From Mycolicibacterium goodii (lineage in GTDB: Bacteria; Actinomycetota; Actinomycetes; Mycobacteriales; Mycobacteriaceae), in the NCBI RefSeq assembly GCF_022370755.2, contig NZ_CP092364.2:806001-870000 (forward strand): DNA of 64,000 bases. Direction: 5' to 3'. The position numbers and the translations under genes are program-made. Of this stretch, positions 20,794 to 27,972 are shown in pieces. Positions within the stretch are counted from its first letter, which is position 1, and the number at the start of each line of letters is the position of its first letter. Under the pieces are notes generated by a model. The model searched no databases. It saw only the letters and a program-made list of their open reading frames with translations, and had not been told where the DNA came from.

Positions 20794-21738
20794 TCAGTTC
20801 GCGTGCAGCGCCTCGTTGAGGGTGATCCCGGTGCCGTCGCGCTTGACGACCTCGACCGCACCCGACAGTGAGTTCCGGCGGAACAGCAGGTTGCTTGCGC
20901 CCGACAGTTCGATGGCCTTGGTGACCTGTCCGTCGGCGGTGGTGACCTTGGTGCCGCCGGTCACGTACAGGCCGGCCTCGACGACGCAGTCGTCACCCAG
21001 CGAGATCCCCAGACCGGAATTGGCGCCTAGCAGGCAGCGCTTGCCGACCTTGATGACCTCTTTGCCGCCGCCGGACAGCGTGCCCATGATCGACGCACCG
21101 CCACCGATGTCGGAGCCGTCGTCGACCACGACACCGGCCGAGATTCGGCCCTCGACCATCGAGGTGCCCAGCGTTCCGGCGTTGAAATTGACGAAGCCTT
21201 CGTGCATGACCGTCGTGCCTTCGGCCAGATGTGCACCCAGCCGCACGCGGTCGGCGTCGGCAATGCGCACGCCGGTCGGCGTCACATAGTCGACCATGCG
21301 GGGGAACTTGTCGATGCCGTACACCGCGACCGCGCCGCGCTTGCGCAGGCGGGCACGCGTCATCTCGAAGCCGTCGACAGCACAGGGACCGAAATTGGTC
21401 CACACCACATTGGTCAGCAGGCCGAAGATGCCATCGAGGTTGGCCTCGTGCGGCTTGGTCAGGCGGTGTGAGAGCAGATGCAGCCGCAGCCACACGTCGT
21501 GCGTGTCGGCCGGCTTCTCGTCGAGGTCGGCGATGGTGGTGCGCACCGCCACGATCTCGACGTCGCGGTCCTCGTCGGTACCGGTGAGGGCAGCCAGATC
21601 GGCGGGCACGTCACCACCGCTGAGGCGCGCGGTGCCGGCGGGGCCGGATGCGCTCAGTTCGGGAGCAGGAAACCAGGTGTCCAGAACGGTTCCGTCGGCG
21701 GTGATGGTGGCCAGGCCGACGCCAGATGCTGCAGTCAC
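20794..21738 (-). CDS. dapD: Tetrahydrodipicolinate N-succinyltransferase
   Basis: A 314-residue left-handed beta-helix acyltransferase of the actinobacterial DapD type. It succinylates tetrahydrodipicolinate, the committed step of the succinylase DAP pathway. The hexapeptide region is seen in [37 protein letters not shown] and [27 protein letters not shown]. Start is GTG 21738; the divergent dapE start is 34 bases away, so the promoters overlap. Acts just before DapC, encoded at 4958-6061, with DapE following. Confidence 0.95.
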   Translation of the reverse strand: MTAASGVGLATITADGTVLDTWFPAPELSASGPAGTARLSGGDVPADLAALTGTDEDRDVEIVAVRTTIADLDEKPADTHDVWLRLHLLSHRLTKPHEANLDGIFGLLTNVVWTNFGPCAVDGFEMTRARLRKRGAVAVYGIDKFPRMVDYVTPTGVRIADADRVRLGAHLAEGTTVMHEGFVNFNAGTLGTSMVEGRISAGVVVDDGSDIGGGASIMGTLSGGGKEVIKVGKRCLLGANSGLGISLGDDCVVEAGLYVTGGTKVTTADGQVTKAIELSGASNLLFRRNSLSGAVEVVKRDGTGITLNEALHAN

Positions 21739-21772
21739 GTTGGCCTAGGTTACTGGACTACCGTTTAATCCC

Positions 21773-22840
21773 ATGGGGCTAGACCTGAGCGCTGATCCGA
21801 TCGCACTGACCGCCGCGCTGGTGGACATCCCCAGCGTGTCTCGCGACGAACGCCGCATCGCCGACGAGATCGAGGCCGCCCTGCGCACCCAGGCGCCCCA
21901 CCTCGAGGTGATCCGCAACGGCGACGCCGTGCTGGCCCGCACCAATCTGGGCCGGCCCTCACGCGTGTTGCTCGCCGGGCACATCGACACCGTGCCGATC
22001 GCGGACAACCTGCCGAGCCGCATCGTCGACGGTGAGATGTACGGCTGCGGCACCTCCGACATGAAGTCGGGCGACGCGGTGTTCCTGCACCTGGCCGCCA
22101 CGATCGCCGAACCTGTCCACGACATCACGCTCGTGATGTACGACTGCGAGGAGATCGAGTCGAGCGCCAACGGGCTGGGCCGCATCGAACGTGAGCTGAT
22201 CGACTGGCTGGCGGTCGACGTCGCGATCCTCGGAGAGCCGTCGGGCGGCTACATCGAAGCAGGCTGTCAGGGCACCATTCGTCTGGTGATCTCGGCGAGC
22301 GGCACCCGCGCTCATTCCGCGCGATCCTGGTTGGGCGACAACGCTGTTCATAAACTCGGTGCCGTGCTCGACCGGTTGTCATCCTATGAGGCACGGTCGG
22401 TGGACATCGACGGCTGCGTCTACCGCGAGGGATTGTCCGCGGTGCGTATCGAAGGCGGCATTGCCGGCAATGTGATCCCTGACGTCGCTTCGGTGACCGT
22501 CAACTTCCGGTTCGCGCCGGATCGCAGCGTCGAGCAGGCTGTGGCACATGTGCACGAGGTGTTCGCCGGGCTTGATGTGGGCATCGAGTTGACCGACGCC
22601 GCCCCCGGTGCACTGCCGGGGCTGACGCGTCCGGCGGCCGCGGCGCTCGTTGAGGCGGCCGGCGGTCAGGTGCGGGCCAAGTACGGATGGACCGACGTCG
22701 CGAGGTTCGCGGCGCTCGGTATCCCGGCGGTGAACTACGGGCCGGGTGACCCGAACCTCGCCCACCGCGTCGACGAGCGCGTCCCTGTCGCCGCGATCAC
22801 TGCCGCAACCGACATGCTGCGCCGTTACCTCACCACCTGA
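21773..22840 (+). CDS. dapE: Succinyl-diaminopimelate desuccinylase
   Basis: A 355-residue M20-family di-zinc amidohydrolase releasing LL-DAP from succinyl-DAP. Metal-site motifs in order: [34 protein letters not shown] (general-base Glu followed by zinc ligand), LGEPSGG and the C-terminal [17 protein letters not shown] with the last zinc histidine. The dimerisation lid lies between about residues 165 and 280. Its gene is divergent from dapD. Completes the dap set in this window with dapC and dapD. Confidence 0.93.
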   Translation: MGLDLSADPIALTAALVDIPSVSRDERRIADEIEAALRTQAPHLEVIRNGDAVLARTNLGRPSRVLLAGHIDTVPIADNLPSRIVDGEMYGCGTSDMKSGDAVFLHLAATIAEPVHDITLVMYDCEEIESSANGLGRIERELIDWLAVDVAILGEPSGGYIEAGCQGTIRLVISASGTRAHSARSWLGDNAVHKLGAVLDRLSSYEARSVDIDGCVYREGLSAVRIEGGIAGNVIPDVASVTVNFRFAPDRSVEQAVAHVHEVFAGLDVGIELTDAAPGALPGLTRPAAAALVEAAGGQVRAKYGWTDVARFAALGIPAVNYGPGDPNLAHRVDERVPVAAITAATDMLRRYLTT

Positions 22841-22940
22841 AAATCGGTTGCGCCCATCGTTAGCATGGGAACCGTGCTGGGAATTTGACGATGCCGCCGG
22901 GTGAGCCCGGAAGTCCGTTCGTCCTATTGGGAGTTCCCGC
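22837..22940 (+). promoter_or_regulatory. Leader/promoter region of the ABC-F gene with short ORFs and hairpin
   Basis: CTGAAA (22837-22842), 18 bases, then TAGCAT (22861-22866) could be a SigA promoter. Alternatively GAAAAT three bases before TTGCGC (22848) resembles the AT-rich mark of WhiB7 promoters, but I find no good -10 at the matching distance. A 7-codon ORF (22865-22888, MGTVLGI) and an out-of-frame ORF from ATG 22891 that overlaps the main start are present. CCGGG/CCCGG (22897-22910) makes a hairpin; GGGAAC (22867-22872) can pair with GTTCCC (22933-22938) beside the ABC-F start codon. Confidence 0.4.
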
Positions 22941-24563
22941 ATGTCTGTTGTCTTTTCGAATCTGTCGTTCTCCTGGCCCGATGACACACCGCTGTTCACG
23001 GACCTGTCCTTTTCGGTGGGCCGAGGCCGCACCGGCCTCGTCGCCCCCAACGGGGCCGGAAAAAGTACGCTGCTCAAGCTCATTGCCGGTGAGTACCGGC
23101 CCACGTCGGGCTCGGTGACCGTCGACGGAGTCGTGGGGTACCTGCCTCAGACGCTGCCGTTCACGGGCGATCTGACGGTGGCTGCGGTTCTCGGGATCGC
23201 CCCTGTGCTCGACGCATTGGCCGCGCTTGCCGACGGCGACGCGTCCGACGCCGTCTTCACCGCCATCGGCGATGACTGGGACATCGAGGAACGGTCCCGC
23301 GCGCAACTGGACCGGCTCGGACTTGATGACCTGGCGCTGGACCGCCGCCTGGATACGCTTTCTGGTGGCGAGGTGGTGTCTTTGGGCCTGGCCGCACAGC
23401 TGTTGAAGCGCCCAGAGGTCCTGCTGCTTGACGAGCCCACCAACAATCTGGACAGCGTTGCCCGCCAACGTCTTTACGATGCGCTCGACGACTACTCCGG
23501 GTGCCTGCTGGTGGTCAGCCACGATCGGGTGCTGCTGGACCGGATGGATCAGATCGCCGAACTGTACCGCGGTGAGGTGATCTTCTACGGCGGCAACTTC
23601 ACGGCTTACCAGGAGACTGTGGAGGCCAACCAGGTGGCGGCTGAGAACAGTATCCGCAATGCCGAGCAGCAACTCAGACGCGAGAAGCGGCAGATGCAGG
23701 AGGCGCGGGAACGTGCGGCGCGGCGCGCAAGCACGGCCGCCCGCAACATCAAAGATGCCGGTCTGCCGAAAATCGTTGCGGGGAAGCTCAAACGGGATGC
23801 GCAGGAATCGGCGGCCCGGTCCGACGATGTGCACGCCAAGCGCGTCGAGGACGCCCGGGCGCGGCTCGACGATGCCGAACGTGCGTTGCGTGACGACAAG
23901 GTGATCGTGCTCGACCTGCCGGACACGGTCGTGCCGGCTGGGCGGACGTTGTTCACCGGTGTCGGGATCCAGGTCTGTCGGGGAGGGCGGAAACTGTTCG
24001 CCGACGACGGGATCGACGTGTCGGTGCGTGGACCTGAGCGGATCGCACTGACCGGGCACAACGGCGTGGGCAAGTCGACGCTGCTGCGCGTCATCGACGG
24101 ACAACTGCAGCCCGACGGCGGTACCGTGCAGCGCGCCGACGGACGTATCGCCTACCTGTCGCAGCGGCTCGATCTGCTCGACCTGAACCGCAGCGTTGCC
24201 GAGAGTTTGGTCGCGGCAGCACCGAGCCTGACCCACACCCGGCGCATGCATCTGTTGGCGCAGTTTCTGTTTCGCGGTGACCGCATCCATCTACCGGTCG
24301 GTGCGCTGTCCGGCGGGGAGCGGCTGCGGGCGACACTGGCGTGCGTGTTGTTCGCCGAACCGGCACCGCAACTGTTGCTGCTCGACGAGCCGACCAACAA
24401 TCTCGACCTGGTGAGCGTGGGCCAACTGGAATCGGCGCTCAACGCCTACCGGGGTGCGTTCATCGTCGTCAGCCACGACGAACGCTTCCTCGACGCCATC
24501 GGCATCGAACGCCGGTGGCACCTGGACGACGGCAGACTCCGGGTTACTGCGGCTGCGGGCTGA
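22941..24563 (+). CDS. ABC-F family ATPase (ribosome-acting, possible antibiotic resistance)
   Basis: A 540-residue protein with two ATP-binding cassettes and no membrane spans, the ABC-F class that binds the ribosomal E site. Walker A motifs APNGAGKST and GHNGVGKST, signatures LSGGEVVSLGLA and LSGGERLRATLA, and two DEPTNNLD Walker B segments are intact. A charged helical linker (about residues 230-315, EANQVAAENSIRNAEQQLRR onward) corresponds to the P-site tRNA interaction motif. Such proteins either tune translation or displace macrolide/lincosamide/pleuromutilin drugs. The M. smegmatis counterpart is, as I recall, in the WhiB7 drug-response regulon. The structured leader suggests drug-responsive control. 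Confidence 0.85.
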   Translation: MSVVFSNLSFSWPDDTPLFTDLSFSVGRGRTGLVAPNGAGKSTLLKLIAGEYRPTSGSVTVDGVVGYLPQTLPFTGDLTVAAVLGIAPVLDALAALADGDASDAVFTAIGDDWDIEERSRAQLDRLGLDDLALDRRLDTLSGGEVVSLGLAAQLLKRPEVLLLDEPTNNLDSVARQRLYDALDDYSGCLLVVSHDRVLLDRMDQIAELYRGEVIFYGGNFTAYQETVEANQVAAENSIRNAEQQLRREKRQMQEARERAARRASTAARNIKDAGLPKIVAGKLKRDAQESAARSDDVHAKRVEDARARLDDAERALRDDKVIVLDLPDTVVPAGRTLFTGVGIQVCRGGRKLFADDGIDVSVRGPERIALTGHNGVGKSTLLRVIDGQLQPDGGTVQRADGRIAYLSQRLDLLDLNRSVAESLVAAAPSLTHTRRMHLLAQFLFRGDRIHLPVGALSGGERLRATLACVLFAEPAPQLLLLDEPTNNLDLVSVGQLESALNAYRGAFIVVSHDERFLDAIGIERRWHLDDGRLRVTAAAG

Positions 24564-25386
24564 TGGTCGGGATCTGCGTCGACACCGCGCCGACACCCGG
24601 CTCTTCCTCAGGTGGCATGCCCACCTCGGCGCGGGCGCCCACCTGCACGGCATCGGTCGCCTTGTCGCGTTCGGTGGCCGCGGCGTCCTTGCCGGCCGGG
24701 TCGACGGGGGCGCGTTCACCCTCGCCGCCTCCCGCACCCGCGTGCTCCGGGGCGCCCGTCTTGATGGCGTTCTCGGTACCGGCGCCCTCCGCCCCGGCGC
24801 CACCTGCGGCAGCCGTCGCCGCCGCGTCCATCCCGCCGCCCGCGGCCTGCGTGGCCGACTGCACGATGCCCTGCACACCCTGGAAGACCTGCTGAGGCAT
24901 CTGTCCGAGGCTTTGAGCCATGCCCTGCAGAGGTTGGGTGATCGACTGCGCCATCTGCCCGGCCATCTGGCCGAACTGGCTCATCATCTGCGATGCGGCC
25001 TGACCCCCGCTGCCCGCCGCCGCCGCGCCGCCCGCCGCTGTACCCCCGCCCGCTGCCGACGATGCGCCCGCGCCTTCCAACTGCTGGGCCCGCTTCTTCA
25101 AGTCGTCGGCCGCGGCCATGTCGCCACGCTCATATGCCTGCGCGGCCTGACGAAGCAGATCAGAGATCTTGGCAGACGCGGCCTGCGTCGCGCCCATCGC
25201 GCCACCCCGGGCCGCTGTCGCGCTTTCGAACGCACTCTGCATCGGGAAACCGATCGTGCCGTGCGAGTTCAACACATCGGAAAGGCCCGGCGCGCCGGAG
25301 ATCAGGTTGCCGACACCGGAGCTCACCTCACCCAACTGCTGCTGCCAGCCGTTCATTGCGCCGGTGTGCGCGATCACCTGGTTCAT
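24544..25386 (-). CDS. EspC-like/type VII secretion-associated protein, Ala-Gly-Gln rich
   Basis: A 280-residue protein. Residues 1-110 form a helical hairpin of the EspC/WXG100-like size class (MNQVIAHTGAMNGWQQQLGEV, then FESATAARGGAMGATQAASA and LLRQAAQAYERGDMAAADDLKKRAQQ). A low-complexity Ala/Gly/Gln/Met stretch follows and then an acidic tail rich in E, D and P. No signal peptide. This suggests a type VII secretion substrate or chaperone-like protein, by inference. Its 3' end overlaps the convergent ABC-F gene by 20 bases. Closest functional neighbour is the WXG-headed gene at 27973-30234 on the same strand. Confidence 0.6.
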   Translation of the reverse strand: MNQVIAHTGAMNGWQQQLGEVSSGVGNLISGAPGLSDVLNSHGTIGFPMQSAFESATAARGGAMGATQAASAKISDLLRQAAQAYERGDMAAADDLKKRAQQLEGAGASSAAGGGTAAGGAAAAGSGGQAASQMMSQFGQMAGQMAQSITQPLQGMAQSLGQMPQQVFQGVQGIVQSATQAAGGGMDAAATAAAGGAGAEGAGTENAIKTGAPEHAGAGGGEGERAPVDPAGKDAAATERDKATDAVQVGARAEVGMPPEEEPGVGAVSTQIPTISPQPQ

Positions 25387-25474
25387 CGGAGTCCCCTCAG
25401 GTCATGCATGTCAGGTTGAATTTTACGGCCGGTGCGGGGGAGAGATGTGCGGGAGTTTGGGCGTGTGATCGTGC

Positions 25475-26297
25475 TCAACCGGTCTCGTTGGTAGGGGTAT
25501 CTGGCTTTGCCGGCCATCCGGGTGTGGCGGGAAGTGTCGGGAAAGCGGACCTCGGGTACGGACTCGTCGGGATGAAGTTGCAGGTTTCTGGGGGCGTCGG
25601 AGCCTTGGCGACACATTGCCTTACGTCTTTGGCGCGGTCCGGCCATTCGGCCGTTGCAAGGGAACCCACCTTTGATTGGTAACCCTCCACCGACCAAATA
25701 CGTTTTCGTTGGGCGCACGAGCCGGGCCCTCTTGCGGTGCAAGCTCGGCTTCATTCTCGGGAGCGTTCAACCCGATGCGGATCGCGCTGATCCCCGCGTC
25801 CGGCCCGATTCCGCCGATGTTGGCTTCGTATCCCTCATCGGTCTTTTGGGCGCTCGAGTACGAGTACATACATCCCACCACGGCGATGTCTCGATCTGAT
25901 CGGTCTATCCGAAGTACGTGGTGGCGCGCCGTACCAACCCAGGTCTTCCGACGATTGGGTTTCGGTCAGAGCTTTTCCGTTCCCTCAGGTCCATTGGACT
26001 GATTGGCGTCGACCGCCTGGGTGAATCCTGGGTACAGGTACTTGTTGTCGGTTGTGAGGTAGGCAAGGTAGTACGACTCCAGATAGGCCCGTGCCACCAC
26101 CGTGGGTCCGGTGGTCAGGTCGATGCCTGGTTCGGCCGTCCATGTCACGGTGAAGTCGTTCAATGATTCGGGCCAACCTGCGGGCGGCGATTCCGGCGGT
26201 ACAACAGGGCTTCCGACCGGCACGCAGAGCACACGAGCAGGACCAGTAGCAGCAGACTAAGTGAGTATCGCGTCCGGATCGTCGGCATTTCATTCAT
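25475..26297 (-). pseudogene. Decayed third paralogue of the lipoprotein family
   Basis: Remnants align in order with the two lipoproteins upstream but in changing frames. ATG 26297/26288 opens a signal peptide with lipobox-like LVCSAC. A shift just after it leads to VVPPESPPAGWPESLNDFTVTW and YPGFTQAVDAN (frame 25966-26232), matching the family's FRW and YPGF blocks. Another shift leads to VGCMYSYSSAQ through NENVFGRW (25621-25881), matching QYCQYSSM and NVFGTW. A last shift leads to QCVAKAPTPPET and FPTLPATPGWPA (25475-25690). At least four disruptions exclude a simple sequencing error. No intact product is possible. Confidence 0.7.
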
Positions 26298-26411
26298 TCG
26301 CTTCGTCGGGCCGGTGCGTCGTTGTGCGCACGCGTCGAGATGACAAGTGCGATAGGCGATAACGCTGGCGTCGCACGTGGATGGCCTGGCAGGAACTCCA
26401 CAGTCTGCTGG

Positions 26412-27195
26412 CTACGCCGCAGGCCATCCGGGGCTCGGTGGGAGAGTGGGCGGCGGTTCGGCTTGTACAAAATAGTCATTCGGGGCGTCGGGAGGTGTGC
26501 CAGGAGCTAGCGTGCTGCTGCATTGAGGCAAATCTTCGTTGGCACCGAGCACCCGCATATCCGTAATCACCCAACTGCCAAAAACATCGGTCAGCGGAGT
26601 ATTTCGGGGGACCATGCTGGTTGGTCAACGGTGAGGTTTGCCGCTCGCCGCCAATGTTCGGGTCAGGTCCAAACGTAAGCCAGATTGCACTACCGGCCGG
26701 GAGTGAGGTACCCGAAGTTCGATAGCCAGTATAAACTTTTGTGGCTGTCATGGACCCATATGTGCAGATGCCGGCAGTAAATCCGTTACCATCGCGTCGA
26801 AAAGATACGACCTCTCGGTAAAGGGTGCCGACTTGCGCTTGGTCCTTCCTGCCGATGCCGGCATACTTTTCCGCATCCCGCACTGAGTTGAATGCGTGGA
26901 GGAATCCTGGATAACCGGCGTCTTCAATCGCTCCTTTCCCGGTCCCTTTGCCCATACTGATGCGATCAAGTGACTCCATTGCTGCGCGGACAAATGTGCC
27001 TTCTGAGGACATAAGATCGATGGCTGGATTGTCAATCCACCGGTTCGTGTACTGCAGGATGGCGTCCACGCTTGGTTGTGCTGGCGAAGTACTTGTTCGG
27101 CTGGATGGCGCCGAGTTGGAGGGCTCGGCGCAACCGGAACTCGCGATCGTGAGTGCGCATCCGGCTAAGGCCCACATGGAATTACTTCTTCGCAC
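26412..27195 (-). pseudogene. Second lipoprotein paralogue with one frameshift
   Basis: Frame one runs from GTG 27195 (or ATG 27177) with a signal peptide and lipobox ASSGC, through WIDNPAIDLMSSEGTFVRAA, YPGFLHAFN, CTYGSMTATK and ITFGPDP-like LTFGPDPN, to NQHGP. Frame two (26412-26615) then supplies RNTPLTDVFGSWVIT through PPPTLPPSPGWPAA, co-linear with the intact paralogue at 27219-27968 (KGPSNRPDVNVFGTW). Removing one base of the five-base G run at 26606-26610 (C run on the coding strand) joins them precisely. It could be a real lesion, a phase-variable tract or a sequencing error. Without repair the product ends in 40 unrelated residues. Confidence 0.75.
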
Positions 27196-27218
27196 GAGCG
27201 TTGGCGCTCCATCCCACG

Positions 27219-27968
27219 CTAACCATCAGGCCACCCTGGGCTCGGAGGAAGAGTAGGGGGTGGTTGATTCCCTACGTATCCGTCGGGGCTCTCCGGTGGA
27301 GTGTTAGGAGCAGTTTTGGCACACCGATTGCCGCCGGACTTCAAACCGCCCGAGTCGAACAACACCCAAGTCCCGAAAACGTTCACATCTGGGCGATTTG
27401 ACGGGCCTTTTTGATCTACCAGTGGCGGCCGTTGATGCTCAGGGGCCACGGATGGGTCAGGTCCAAAGGTGATCGATCGTCCGTTACCGGATATTTCAAC
27501 GGGGCCGGGGCTGTGGTATTTGCCGTCCGAGGCCTTGATGGCAGTCATCGAAGAGTACTGGCAGTATTGGGCCGTAACTCGATCGCCTTCGCGCGAGAGA
27601 TCGATGACTTCGAAGTAATCGGTTCCCAGCACCGGTGTGCCGAAGTGGCCGGCACCGCCGACCTCTCCGGGAGGCCACACGTTGTTGAAGACGCGATCGA
27701 ACCCCGGATAGCCACCGTTAGTGATAGCCTCCATGCCGTCCCCGGGTTCGGCACGCGCCAACCACCATGACTCTGCTGCAGCGCGGATGAACGTGCCCTC
27801 AGGACTCATGAGGTCGACGCTGTCATTCGGGATCCAACGAAATGATGTTTGGATGTCGTTCTCGGGTGGCAATTGTGCCGGCTCGGATGGCTTCGGGCTG
27901 CACGCAACTGCTGTGACAATGTAGGCGATCGAGAGGGCTGCGAGTGCTTTGCATCGCGTGCGTGTCAT
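27219..27968 (-). CDS. Putative lipoprotein, intact member of a tandem family
   Basis: A 249-residue lipoprotein: RTRCKALAALSIAYIVTAVAC gives a signal peptide ending in a lipobox-like AVAC, so the mature protein would be lipid-anchored outside the membrane. The mature part has blocks shared with its two damaged paralogues: DLMSPEGTFIRAAAES, GGYPGFDRVFNN, YCQYSSMTAIKA, ITFGPDPS, NVFGTWVLF and the proline-rich tail PPPTLPPSPGWPDG. ATG 27968 is used because the lipobox follows it directly; it lies only 4 bases after the stop of the WXG-headed gene, so the two are likely co-translated. Family not recognised; function unknown. An immunity or docking role for the partner is only a guess. Confidence 0.75.
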   Translation of the reverse strand: MTRTRCKALAALSIAYIVTAVACSPKPSEPAQLPPENDIQTSFRWIPNDSVDLMSPEGTFIRAAAESWWLARAEPGDGMEAITNGGYPGFDRVFNNVWPPGEVGGAGHFGTPVLGTDYFEVIDLSREGDRVTAQYCQYSSMTAIKASDGKYHSPGPVEISGNGRSITFGPDPSVAPEHQRPPLVDQKGPSNRPDVNVFGTWVLFDSGGLKSGGNRCAKTAPNTPPESPDGYVGNQPPPTLPPSPGWPDG

Positions 27969-27972
27969 CGCC

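Noticed and set aside
22848..22877. Full WhiB7-type promoter upstream of the ABC-F gene
   Set aside because: The AT-rich block and TTG are suitably placed but no acceptable -10 lies 16-18 bases downstream, so I list only a tentative region.
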